Assembly (NCBI GenBank): GCA_965178655.1
Contig: OZ238266.1
Span: 372,001 to 436,000 of the forward strand
Source of the DNA: GCA-2733415 sp965178655
Lineage (GTDB): Bacteria; Bacteroidota; Bacteroidia; Flavobacteriales; Flavobacteriaceae
DNA: 64,000 nt
Direction of reading: 5' to 3'
Shown: one piece after another, positions 26,321 to 33,893 of the stretch
How positions within the stretch are numbered: position 1 is the stretch's first letter
Layout of the letters: the number at the start of each line of letters is the position of its first letter
Translations under genes and position numbers: made by a program
The notes under the pieces: model-generated
Told to the model about the DNA's origin: nothing
What the model saw: only the letters and a program-made list of their open reading frames with translations
Database searches by the model: none

Positions 26321-26743
26321 ATGGATTTAACACTCTATAGAGCGTATTATAAAGAGGGTACTAATGGTACTCTCTTTTGTTCTGATACCTTTTTATGTCA
26401 CACAATAGAGCTTCCCTGGAAAAACAACAAGCGTAATTTATCGTGTATTCCAGAAGGCTCTTATGAAATCGTTACAAGGTATTCTAAACGTTTTCAAAAT
26501 CATCTTTTAGTTAAAGGTGTAAAAAACAGACGATTGATTTTATTTCATCCAGCTAATAATGCTTTAAAAGAATTAGAAGGATGTATTGCACCAGTAACCT
26601 ATTTAAGTAATATAGGTATGGGAACTCAATCAAGACCAATGATGCAAAAACTATTGTCTTTGATACATCAAGCAAAAGACCGTAAAGAATCTATTTTATT
26701 AACTATTAAATCACAAAATTATGAACATTGTAGAACGTTATAA
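26321..26743 (+). CDS. DUF5675 family protein
   Basis: 140 residues starting 2 nt after the previous stop. Conserved stretches: LYRAYYKEGTNGTLF, CHTIELPWKNNKRNLSCIPEG, YEIVTRYSKRF and LILFHPANNALKELEGCIAP. These fit DUF5675, a family found in phages and phage-like loci, with invariant His, Cys and Glu residues that suggest a hydrolase or lysis-related enzyme, though no activity is established. It overlaps the next gene by 23 nt. Confidence 0.75.
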   Translation: MDLTLYRAYYKEGTNGTLFCSDTFLCHTIELPWKNNKRNLSCIPEGSYEIVTRYSKRFQNHLLVKGVKNRRLILFHPANNALKELEGCIAPVTYLSNIGMGTQSRPMMQKLLSLIHQAKDRKESILLTIKSQNYEHCRTL

Positions 26744-26969
26744 AAAACCAACTCCGAAGTTTTTCAAAATTTTAAGAAATATTGGTATTGCTTTAGCAAC
26801 AGCTGGTGGCGCCATTATTGCAGCTCCAATTACAATGCCTGCTATTGTTGTAACTATTGCAACTTATATGACAGTTGCCGGAACAGTTGCCACAGCTGTA
26901 AGTCAAGCAGTTGTTAAAGATGAAGGTAAATCTGAAATTAAAGCTAATGCAACTAACGATGGACCATAA
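26721..26969 (+). CDS. Small two-helix membrane protein, holin-like
   Basis: 82 residues. A basic N-terminus (MNIVERYKKPTPKFFK) precedes one long or two short hydrophobic helices (NIGIALATAGGAIIAAPITMPAIVVTIATYMTVAGTVA in pieces, about residues 25-65) and a charged tail. Size, topology and position behind DUF5675 recall phage holins or accessory membrane proteins. It overlaps both neighbours. No homology-based assignment can be made. Confidence 0.6.
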   Translation: MNIVERYKKPTPKFFKILRNIGIALATAGGAIIAAPITMPAIVVTIATYMTVAGTVATAVSQAVVKDEGKSEIKANATNDGP

Positions 26970-27141
26970 TACAAAAGCTAGTTTTTTGGGTGGTATTTTC
27001 TTTTCTTCAGTAGTAAATATTGGTGTTGAAGATTTTATCACTACCAGTATTTTAGCTATTGTTGGTGCAACAGTTAGTTTTTTTGTTTCAATTTTTTTGA
27101 AATTTTTATACGAAAAGATTAAAATTAAACTCAAAAAATAG
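26959..27141 (+). CDS. Small membrane protein, holin-like
   Basis: 60 residues from the ATG at 26,959, which overlaps the stop of the previous gene by 11 nt; a longer frame from 26,911 is possible but adds a basic, non-conserved-looking stretch. Two hydrophobic segments (about residues 7-20 and 25-46: TTSILAIVGATVSFFVSIFL) are followed by a very basic tail KIKIKLKK. This second small membrane protein completes a phage-lysis-like cassette. Function inferred from topology and context only. Confidence 0.55.
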   Translation: MDHNTKASFLGGIFFSSVVNIGVEDFITTSILAIVGATVSFFVSIFLKFLYEKIKIKLKK

Positions 27142-27198
27142 TTTTGGAACTACAAACCCAATAACATTAATTTTAAAAGAGAAACGAAAAAAGCCTAA

Positions 27199-27268
27199 AA
27201 AAAAGGAAAGAGAAAGCAGAGAACACCAAGCACGCTAGTGCTTATCTTTGTTTTCTCTTTCCTTTTTT
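27199..27268. repeat. Long imperfect hairpin after the phage-like cassette
   Basis: AAAAAAGGAAAGAGAAA (27,199-27,215) is an exact reverse complement of 27,252-27,268. The inner part continues with GAGAACA against TGTTTTCTC and a central AAGCAC-gcta-GTGCTT. It could be a strong terminator of the cassette, a structured RNA or a DNA cruciform. Confidence 0.75.
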
Positions 27269-27349
27269 CAATAATAAATGTTATCTCTTTTCGGGGTAAA
27301 GTGACGTAGGTGGAAGTAATTATTGATGTTAGGGTTGGAAAAAATAAAT

Positions 27350-27381
27350 AAAGTGCATTATGATAATAATGTGCTTTTTTT
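27350..27381 (+). terminator. Hairpin terminator
   Basis: AAAGTGCATTAT and ATAATGTGCTTT pair over 12 positions (two G-U) around a GATA tetraloop, with a run of T after it on the plus strand. It is 209 nt past the last gene of the cassette, so something between the long hairpin and this site may be transcribed. Confidence 0.7.
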
Positions 27382-27988
27382 ATGCGCTGTGTTGAGGTGG
27401 GTAAATGTAAAGAGTGATTCCCTGATAAGGGATTGAACGAATGAAATGCATCCTACCACAGACACTTGGCAAACATTAATAATTGCTGTAACCTACACCG
27501 TTGAATGGGTGGTGGGGAAAAGAGGCATCTAATGTTTGTTAACGAAATGAAACAAGCAAATACTTGAGATAAGGAAAACTTGGACTTAACGATGGTTTTG
27601 TACAGCTTGAATGAGGTAACGAATATTTAATTTTATATCTAATAATTCATTTGTACTGTTGTTCCATATTAATACTAAATAATGTTGATAGTTCGAAATT
27701 GTGCGCTGGAAAAGAAGATATTTTACATAATGGCGTTATAGTACAGAAAGTGAATGAATGCTGCTATAACTGCGCGTTATGTAAATATAGCTTGGGATAG
27801 CGTTTAAATTATTAGCTTTTGGCATTGTGCAGCTCTTTGCAGTTGTGTAATGAGGCACGAATGAAACAAGCTGTAATGTGCTGCATAAGTGTGGCAATTT
27901 AAACGCTATAAAGGAATGGCGAGGGGAACAAACTAAAAGACAGAGGATTTTGAGGAACGAAAAAACTGGGTTTTAGTTTGTGGGGAAA
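27382..27988. other. Structured non-coding block
   Basis: About 600 bp with no plausible gene on either strand. It contains nested inverted repeats: CAAACATTA/TAATGTTTG (27,470-27,478; 27,530-27,538), TTTACATAA...GTTATAG with CTATAAC...TTATGTAAA (27,722-27,785), and a 14-bp perfect pair ATAGCGTTTAAATT/AATTTAAACGCTAT (27,797-27,810; 27,896-27,909). ACGAA(A)TGAAACAAGC occurs at 27,542 and 27,857, with a shorter ACGAATGAAA at 27,437. It may be an origin, a transfer site or a non-coding RNA gene. Confidence 0.55.
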
Positions 27989-29029
27989 TTATATAGCTGC
28001 TTTATGGTGCAAATCAATACCTTCAATTTCATAAACTTGTGTTGTTTTACAATTTAATTTTTCAGGATTAAAAATTGCCAAATTATAACCTTCAGAATAT
28101 AGGGAACTTTGATATTCTACACCATCAAAACCTAAAGATTTAATGAACTCTGAAATATATTGAGTAGGAATATAATCTAACTGTTTATCTAACTTACGAA
28201 TTGGTAATGAAATTTCTTTTTGCAATGTTTGAATAAAAGGAACATAAATTAAAAAATCTTCAATTGCTTCATTTTCTGACCAAGGAATTGGATCATCTTT
28301 TGGATTCCTTAAATTTAAAATTTTTAAATCTTCTTTTAATTGAAATTCGCCAACAGTTACATAATCAAAGAGTGAAGCTCTTGTTTCATATAAAGATGTT
28401 TTAAGTGTATCTGCGACATATAAATATGAAATACCTTTAGGGTTTGCTCTACCTCCAGTAGTAACTTCTTTTGGTGGATTACCCATTTTATCTGGTGCAA
28501 AACCTTTCCTGTCTGAAATACGACAACGGTAAAATATTCTTCCTTTTTTAATCTCTTTATAAAAACTTTCGTGCTCAAAAAAATTGGCTAGTTTTTTTAA
28601 ATCTATTGTATTTTGAATGTGGTAACGATTTGTATATTTTATTTCTTCTTTAAAATCTTCCCAAATACCGTGAATTTGATTTGTTTCAGAGAGTAATTCA
28701 ATCTTAATTTCAGAAGATACGTTACTATTAAATAATTCGTTAATATCTTCCATTTCATCAATAAAAATTGCTTTAAATAGTTCTTTGGAATCTTCAACTA
28801 TATCTGTAGTAAGGTTAAAATCTTTTTTTAAAGATTGTGCTATATCTTGATTAGAGTTAGCATCTACAGCGTATAAGGACAAGAAATTTCTAAAAAAAGG
28901 AATTAACTCTCTAGCTGTATAAATAGATACATTTGTTGATTTACAAAAATTACAGTTACCAACTCTATCATCTGCATTTATTATACTAATGATATAATCA
29001 CTAGTAAAACAGTTTACACAACAATTCAT
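27989..29029 (-). CDS. RES-domain protein (putative NAD-acting effector) with N-terminal zinc ribbon
   Basis: 346 residues. The N-terminus has a possible zinc site, Cys 4/7 and 26/29 (CVNC, CNFC). Residues about 40-160 are helical without a recognised fold. The RES domain covers about 164-325: FYRCR at 167-170, GGRANPKGISYLYVADT at 192-208 and the active-site strand LYETRAS at 213-219 (Arg, Tyr and Glu as in RES toxins), then SLGFDGVEYQSS and YNLAIFNPEK. RES domains of toxin-antitoxin systems degrade NAD+ by phosphorolysis or hydrolysis. It is the third gene of an operon, 2 nt behind the sce7725-like gene. No RES-type antitoxin (Xre-family) gene is beside it, so the partners upstream may control it. 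Confidence 0.82.
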   Translation of the reverse strand: MNCCVNCFTSDYIISIINADDRVGNCNFCKSTNVSIYTARELIPFFRNFLSLYAVDANSNQDIAQSLKKDFNLTTDIVEDSKELFKAIFIDEMEDINELFNSNVSSEIKIELLSETNQIHGIWEDFKEEIKYTNRYHIQNTIDLKKLANFFEHESFYKEIKKGRIFYRCRISDRKGFAPDKMGNPPKEVTTGGRANPKGISYLYVADTLKTSLYETRASLFDYVTVGEFQLKEDLKILNLRNPKDDPIPWSENEAIEDFLIYVPFIQTLQKEISLPIRKLDKQLDYIPTQYISEFIKSLGFDGVEYQSSLYSEGYNLAIFNPEKLNCKTTQVYEIEGIDLHHKAAI

Positions 29030-29031
29030 AA

Positions 29032-29967
29032 CTAAATGTTTTTAATTACTAATTCGATGTGATTCATAATTGACAATTTTTTTAAAGTGCCAAGACCAGG
29101 AAAATGACCTCTTTGGTGCAAATCTCGAAAAGTATTTACTGCATTTGTTTGTATGTCTTGTTGGTTACACCAAGTAACTAACTTGTGAATAGCTTCAGAA
29201 AATTTACCACCAATATCTGATACATCACCATTAGAGTCAGACACAAAATGTTTTACTCTTATTCTATCATTACCATCTATGTAAGATAAATGTATTGCCA
29301 CAGCTCTTGGTAAAAATCCTGAATCGGAATAATTATCTCCTATTGTAAGAAAATCACCAAAACCAACAAAACCATCTTCTTGATAATATTTGTATTCTTC
29401 AGAAAAGCTGCTTTCTAAATCAAGATAATCTGCATTTTTAGGCATTTCCTTAAAATAATCATCTAGTGATACTCGCGTGTTTTGATCAAACTCTCTATAA
29501 TATCTTCTACTTGTTTTAGAGAAGTAAATTAAGTTATAAACGATATTAAGATTTGTAGTAAGTAATTCTATATTATTACTGGAAACTTCAGAATTGTGAA
29601 TTAAGGTAACACCATTAAAAGCAAAATTCAAATCACTTATAAAATCAATAAATGTTTGGATATTTCTATCGGACTTATCGTCCATAATAACAGCTAATTG
29701 GTAGTTCTCATAGCCTTGTAAACTTTCTGAAACTACATCAACAATTTCTTGATGCTTTCCTTTTAAATCGCCAACTCTAGGGTTTATAATAATATTAAAA
29801 TTAACATTTTTAGAAGCTAATTCTTTTAATGTTGATTTAAAAGTTGATGTACTTTTAACTGGTTCTATTACTGGTGAAGTTTTTAATATATCATCTGAAA
29901 ATATCGAGCATAAATCTCTTAACGCGATTAATTCAAATTGTTTACCTCTAACATATGGGAAATACAT
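29032..29967 (-). CDS. sce7725 family protein
   Basis: 311 residues starting MYFPYVRGKQFELIALRDL, the N-terminal signature I associate with the sce7725 family (also akin to the phage T4 Beta-protein family, PF14350). Later parts with PVIEPVK, NIIINPRVGDLK, YQLAVIMDD and YNLIYFSKTSRRYYREF suggest a TIM-barrel-like fold. The molecular role is not established. Its start lies 40 nt inside the end of the sce7726-like gene, and the RES gene begins 2 nt after its stop, so the three are almost surely translated as a unit. Confidence 0.75.
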   Translation of the reverse strand: MYFPYVRGKQFELIALRDLCSIFSDDILKTSPVIEPVKSTSTFKSTLKELASKNVNFNIIINPRVGDLKGKHQEIVDVVSESLQGYENYQLAVIMDDKSDRNIQTFIDFISDLNFAFNGVTLIHNSEVSSNNIELLTTNLNIVYNLIYFSKTSRRYYREFDQNTRVSLDDYFKEMPKNADYLDLESSFSEEYKYYQEDGFVGFGDFLTIGDNYSDSGFLPRAVAIHLSYIDGNDRIRVKHFVSDSNGDVSDIGGKFSEAIHKLVTWCNQQDIQTNAVNTFRDLHQRGHFPGLGTLKKLSIMNHIELVIKNI

Positions 29968-30833
29968 ACTTTGCTTTTTTGGGATAAAAAATTATCTAAC
30001 TGTTGGTATTCATAATCAGAAAAATTTAAAGAATAACAAATGTGCTTTAATGCTTCTGGAATTTGTCTTTCTTTAAAGCTTTCTGGGTTAGAAATATTTC
30101 TAAATTTTAATTTTTGAATTACTAATTTTTGAAATTCTAAAATATCAATATTTTTTGACAACTTAAGACATTCTCTGAATATTTGCGTATTTGGTACATT
30201 TGGCACAGCATTAAAATATGATTTAATTATACTTAAATATTCTTCTTTTCTTAATGTTTTAAATAATGTTTCGTGCTTAAAAGCAGATTGATTTACTTTT
30301 GCTTCTTTTAAAGTTTTAAGTGCATTTCTATTAGTTAATTCAATAATACCAATATTAGAGTTGTAATATTTTGTCAATAAATTAGGAATGTGTTTAGAGC
30401 TTGTTACAATGTAAATTTTATCGGCAAATTTTTCGTAATCGAATATTTGCTTATCTAGTTTCTCTAAACCATCAAGTTCTGTTTTTATTTCATAAATACG
30501 AGCTTCGCCATTTAAAAGCACAAAATCTGCAATAGAATTACCTACTTTAAATTCATTTAAAGCAATGGTATTTTTAAGACTATATTTTTTAATTAATAGC
30601 TTGTTAATGAGTACGTTTTTATAGACATATTCATTTTTATAAACCTTTAATAATGATTTGTAGATTTGATTAAGCACCTCAAGATTAGTAGTATTCTCAT
30701 TAATTTTAGCATATCTGTTTATACGATAAAATGTATCAAAATAATTATCTTCTCTTACAATTTTTTTAAAATTAGAGGCAGAAAATATTTGAGCTAAACT
30801 TCTTATTTGGGTAATGTTGCTAGTTTTGTCCAT
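29928..30833 (-). CDS. sce7726 family protein, PD-(D/E)XK nuclease-like
   Basis: 301 residues. The core SIADFVLLNGEARIYEIKTE holds Asp103, Glu115 and Lys117, i.e. D-x11-E-x-K, the active-site arrangement of PD-(D/E)XK nucleases; a helix with LDGLEKLDKQIFDYEKFADK and strand IYIVTSSKHIPNLL follow as in that fold. The C-terminal 150 residues are helical. It matches what I recall as the sce7726 family, regularly paired with sce7725. It is the first gene of the operon and overlaps the second by 40 nt. Nuclease activity is inferred from the motif. Confidence 0.75.
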   Translation of the reverse strand: MDKTSNITQIRSLAQIFSASNFKKIVREDNYFDTFYRINRYAKINENTTNLEVLNQIYKSLLKVYKNEYVYKNVLINKLLIKKYSLKNTIALNEFKVGNSIADFVLLNGEARIYEIKTELDGLEKLDKQIFDYEKFADKIYIVTSSKHIPNLLTKYYNSNIGIIELTNRNALKTLKEAKVNQSAFKHETLFKTLRKEEYLSIIKSYFNAVPNVPNTQIFRECLKLSKNIDILEFQKLVIQKLKFRNISNPESFKERQIPEALKHICYSLNFSDYEYQQLDNFLSQKSKVCISHMLEVNNLN

Positions 30834-30953
30834 TATTTAACAAATTTACAAATTTCATTAAGAAGTCGTATAATTAACGACTTTTTCTGTTATAGATTTA
30901 AAACACATCAATTTTATTATTATTGTTTTCAATATTTAAAAGCTATTAAAAAT

Positions 30954-31616
30954 TTAACCACGTTTGTCTTTACTACTTGAATCGAAACTTATTAAGTTGA
31001 ACATTTGTCGCATTCGAGAACGTACACGATTACCATATCTTTCTTCTAATTCTTGAGCATTGAGATTGGTTGTAGCGTGAGTTCTTATTTTTCTTTTTAA
31101 GAATAAATCGTAGCGAGATAAGAGAATTTCTCCCATTACATTACAATCTTTTCCAAAATGACGACCAGTTGTTTCAACACCTAAATCATCAAAACAATAA
31201 AAGCTATTATTACCATATTCTTCAATAGTTTTATAACCAATATTATTAAAAGCGAATGTGATGTTTCTAGCAGGAATAAGTTCATAGGGTTTTTGATGTG
31301 GCACCATAAACCTTAACAACTTCATTAAGCTTGTTTTACCACATCCTACTGGACCAGATAATAAAATACCTTTGTATGGATCTATTTCTAATTTTTTACA
31401 AGCTTCAAAATCACTTATAAAATAGACACATAGTTTATATAAAATAACCTCATCTTCTTCATAGATTTTAAAGTTTTTACCAAAGAGCAGCTTTCCTTTT
31501 GCATCTAGATAAATTAATATTTTTTTGAAATCGTATGAAATGTTATTGTCATTAAATTCTCCTAATTGGTATTGAACACCTCCTTCTTTTATAATATGTG
31601 GTTGTATATTATTCAT
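30954..31616 (-). CDS. DnaC-like AAA+ ATPase (helicase loader type)
   Basis: 220 residues. Walker A GPVGCGKTS near residues 88-96, Walker B CFDDLG near 139, sensor-1 THATTNLN and an arginine-rich RVRSRMRQMF are arranged as in DnaC/IstB-type ATPases. A role loading a replicative helicase on the element's DNA is likely, given the neighbouring primosome-like gene 48 nt upstream. An IstB role is unlikely because no IstA transposase is present. Confidence 0.75.
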   Translation of the reverse strand: MNNIQPHIIKEGGVQYQLGEFNDNNISYDFKKILIYLDAKGKLLFGKNFKIYEEDEVILYKLCVYFISDFEACKKLEIDPYKGILLSGPVGCGKTSLMKLLRFMVPHQKPYELIPARNITFAFNNIGYKTIEEYGNNSFYCFDDLGVETTGRHFGKDCNVMGEILLSRYDLFLKRKIRTHATTNLNAQELEERYGNRVRSRMRQMFNLISFDSSSKDKRG

Positions 31617-31664
31617 AGTTTTAGATAATGAGTTACTGAAACAAGTGCTGTATGACGCAAAGCG

Positions 31665-32330
31665 TTATAAAGGCTCATTGTAGTTTTTGTTTTTACTTGT
31701 CTTTAGGTTGTCTTGATTTTGGCTAACTGATTTTTGTATTTCTTTTGATTTTATTTCTTCAGCTTTTAACATCCAATTTTTAGCTGTGGCTTGCCAATTG
31801 ACAATTTTTGTTTTACCACCTACTTTCCAACCAATACCTCGATAATGATTAAAGAATTTTTGAGCTTCAATTATTGGCCATTTTTCTTTTTTAAAAAAAG
31901 TAATAACTTCTTTTTCATTTTTTGGCTGGTCTAGTTTATTAATGTTTTTATTAGTTTGTATATGTTTATTATTAGATACCAGCGCTTGTCCGTTTATAGG
32001 ATTGTATGAGTCCATAACTTGTTTATAACTTGTCTCAAAATTGAACATCTTAATTTTGCTTCCCTTAAACGGATTGTGTGAAGGATAGTAAATAATATAT
32101 TTCCAATGATTTAGCTCTTTAATACACTTATGATATGTTGATTTAGAGCCTATCTTTGAAAAGCTCATTACTTCTTCTCGATTGATATAAAATTCGTCTA
32201 AAAACCGATTGTTATTCCATATTTGGAATAATGCTATATATAAACTTATATGTGTTGGGTTTAACCGGTTGTCTTTAGAGAATTGAATAAATACACCTTT
32301 TAGGTGTTTTATATAATTAACTTTTTGCAT
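31665..32330 (-). CDS. Primosome / replication-initiation-like protein
   Basis: 221 residues. The N-terminal 100 residues look like a winged helix (LNPTHISLYIALFQIWNN, INREEVMSFSKIGSKSTYHKCIKEL, YYPSHNPFKGSK) as in replication regulators of Bacteroidota elements. A linker rich in Asn and Lys follows, and the end (VITFFKKEKWPIIEAQKFFNHYRGIGWKVGGKTKIVNWQATAKNWM) is the conserved DnaD/DnaT-like tail, here cited in part. It pairs with the DnaC-like gene downstream. The exact function is inferred. Confidence 0.65.
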   Translation of the reverse strand: MQKVNYIKHLKGVFIQFSKDNRLNPTHISLYIALFQIWNNNRFLDEFYINREEVMSFSKIGSKSTYHKCIKELNHWKYIIYYPSHNPFKGSKIKMFNFETSYKQVMDSYNPINGQALVSNNKHIQTNKNINKLDQPKNEKEVITFFKKEKWPIIEAQKFFNHYRGIGWKVGGKTKIVNWQATAKNWMLKAEEIKSKEIQKSVSQNQDNLKTSKNKNYNEPL

Positions 32331-32363
32331 AGAATAGGTGTTTTACCTGCACTTAAAGTGGCA

Positions 32364-32642
32364 CTAAAACTTGTTGTGTATTCTATTGTCTTCCATTACT
32401 TTTTGAATATCATCATAATCGTAATAAATAACACCACCAACTTTAGTGTATGGTAACGTTCCGTTTATTCGTAAGTTTTGCAATGTACCTGGTGAAATAC
32501 TTAACAAGTCGCGAACCTCTGGTGATTTTAACCATTTTTTAGTGGCTAAACCTGTTTTATTATTGATGATTGTTTTAATACCTTCTAATAATTCTAATTT
32601 GAATTCGTGAAGATCTTCGGTAGTGATAATTGTTGCTGCCAT
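32364..32642 (-). CDS. Excisionase-like helix-turn-helix protein
   Basis: 92 residues. After a helical N-terminus comes a MerR/HTH_17-type fold: KKWLKSPEVRDLLSISPGTL, LRINGTLPYTKVGGVIYYD and YDDIQKVMEDN. This is the standard Bacteroidota excisionase/regulator found next to tyrosine recombinases. Its upstream region holds a 10-bp inverted repeat and a motif shared with the integrase promoter, consistent with control of excision. It lies 33 nt upstream of the primosome-like gene. Confidence 0.78.
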   Translation of the reverse strand: MAATIITTEDLHEFKLELLEGIKTIINNKTGLATKKWLKSPEVRDLLSISPGTLQNLRINGTLPYTKVGGVIYYDYDDIQKVMEDNRIHNKF

Positions 32643-32961
32643 AGTAAACGATTTAAGTTAAAAACAGCTACCACATCAAACTTTCGTTATCAATGGCAGC
32701 TATTAAATTGATTTAATTCACGAATTTTAATGTTTTTTTTAAATAGGTATTCGTGAATCTGCGATTTGACTTTCGTTTAGCAAATATGAAATGATTTATT
32801 GAGTATTTTTCACAAGGCACACCCAACTTGGGTGTTTTTATATGCTCATATTTAATGAGTTATATTGATTTGTTTTAATGTTTTACTTGTAAAACATAGG
32901 CAATAAAAAAGAGCAAATACTATGATAATTATTTGCTCTTTAAAACACCCAAGTTGGGTGT
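32643..32961. promoter_or_regulatory. Control region between the HTH gene and rteC
   Basis: 319 bp without a gene. ATTCACGAAT/ATTCGTGAAT (32,716-32,725; 32,749-32,758) is a perfect 10-bp inverted repeat. GATTTGACTTTCGT at 32,763-32,776 recurs in inverse orientation before the integrase gene, and TCAAACTTTCGTT at 32,676 is a related copy. ACACCCAACTTGGGTGTTTT occurs at 32,819-32,838 and, inverted, at 32,942-32,961. Confidence 0.6.
32908..32941 (-). terminator. Terminator downstream of rteC
   Basis: AAAGAGCAAAT pairs exactly with ATTTGCTCTTT (11 bp), with T-rich flank on the minus strand. It follows directly on the palindromic repeat at the rteC stop codon, giving two hairpins in series. Confidence 0.8.
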
Positions 32962-33807
32962 TTATTCATCAGATTCTAGCATTTTATCTACTAAAGATTC
33001 TTTTAGTTTATCAATGAATTTTGTTTGATTTATTTTGCGTGAACGGATTTCTAAAAAAGTTCTGTAATAATCGCCCAAACTAACGTTAAACATTTGTTCG
33101 CAAATTAAGGCTACCTCTTTAATATCTGCTGTACCACTATTTATTACTCCAGAACTATGAAGTGCATAAATGAGTTCTATTAAATCTGTTTTATTACCTG
33201 TCCAAAATAATTTTGATTGCTTTTGAAAAGCGTTATAATTTGCTTCCATACCATTGTTATTTTCAAGTTTATCAATTTCAGTTTTTAAATAAATTATTAG
33301 CATATCATAAGCAAGAATTGTGGCTACAGTAGAATCGTGGCTGGTAGAAAATTTATCATCTGCGAAAAAAGAAAGAGAATCTGGAAATAAACGAATATTA
33401 GCTTTTCCTCTTATAAAATATTCGTTATCCAAAAAAGTAGCACCTCGTCTGTAATAATGATAAAACTCTAAATTATCATTAAAATAATTTTGCAACCTAT
33501 CTATATGTTTGTTAAAATACTTTACTTGAGATTTGTTACTACTTCTTGGTCTTTTACTTTCAATACTAAATAATTTCACATAATAAATTAATTTACTAAA
33601 AACTTGAGGCTTAATGTTTTTGAAAAAATAGATTTCATCTGAAGATGATGTTGATTTTCGTTTTAACAAAAGTTCTCTTATTTGTTCAAGAGCTCTTTGA
33701 GTTACCTTAATACCTTCTTCAGACTTCTCTAAAACGCCTTCAATTTCTTTTTCTAAAAAATCTAAATTAAAATCTAACTTTTTTACTATTCTTTCAATTT
33801 TTTTCAA
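32962..33807 (-). CDS. rteC: RteC-like excision/transfer regulator
   Basis: 281 residues. The C-terminal half shows the RteC family pattern: SKLFWTGNKTDLIELIYALH, SGVINSGTADIKEVALICE, FNVSLGDYYRTFLEIRSRK and TKFIDKLKESL. The N-terminus is coiled-coil-like. In CTnDOT, RteC activates the excision genes; a similar role for this element is likely. It sits between the replication/excision module and the metal island and ends at two hairpins. A 60-nt-plus gap separates it from the upstream cadA-like gene, so it probably has its own promoter. Confidence 0.82.
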   Translation of the reverse strand: MKKIERIVKKLDFNLDFLEKEIEGVLEKSEEGIKVTQRALEQIRELLLKRKSTSSSDEIYFFKNIKPQVFSKLIYYVKLFSIESKRPRSSNKSQVKYFNKHIDRLQNYFNDNLEFYHYYRRGATFLDNEYFIRGKANIRLFPDSLSFFADDKFSTSHDSTVATILAYDMLIIYLKTEIDKLENNNGMEANYNAFQKQSKLFWTGNKTDLIELIYALHSSGVINSGTADIKEVALICEQMFNVSLGDYYRTFLEIRSRKINQTKFIDKLKESLVDKMLESDE

Positions 33808-33893
33808 CTTACAGTAGTTATGAGGACAATAAATCTGGTTTGTTTAAAAATACTTTATTTTAAAAAATTGTAAAATAAATACAATGAATTTAA

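Noticed and set aside
27142..27988. A retron or similar RNA-templated system in the structured block
   Set aside because: No reverse transcriptase gene exists anywhere in the window.
30954..32330. IstA/IstB-type insertion sequence
   Set aside because: The ATPase resembles IstB/DnaC, but the neighbour lacks a DDE transposase domain and no terminal inverted repeats were seen.
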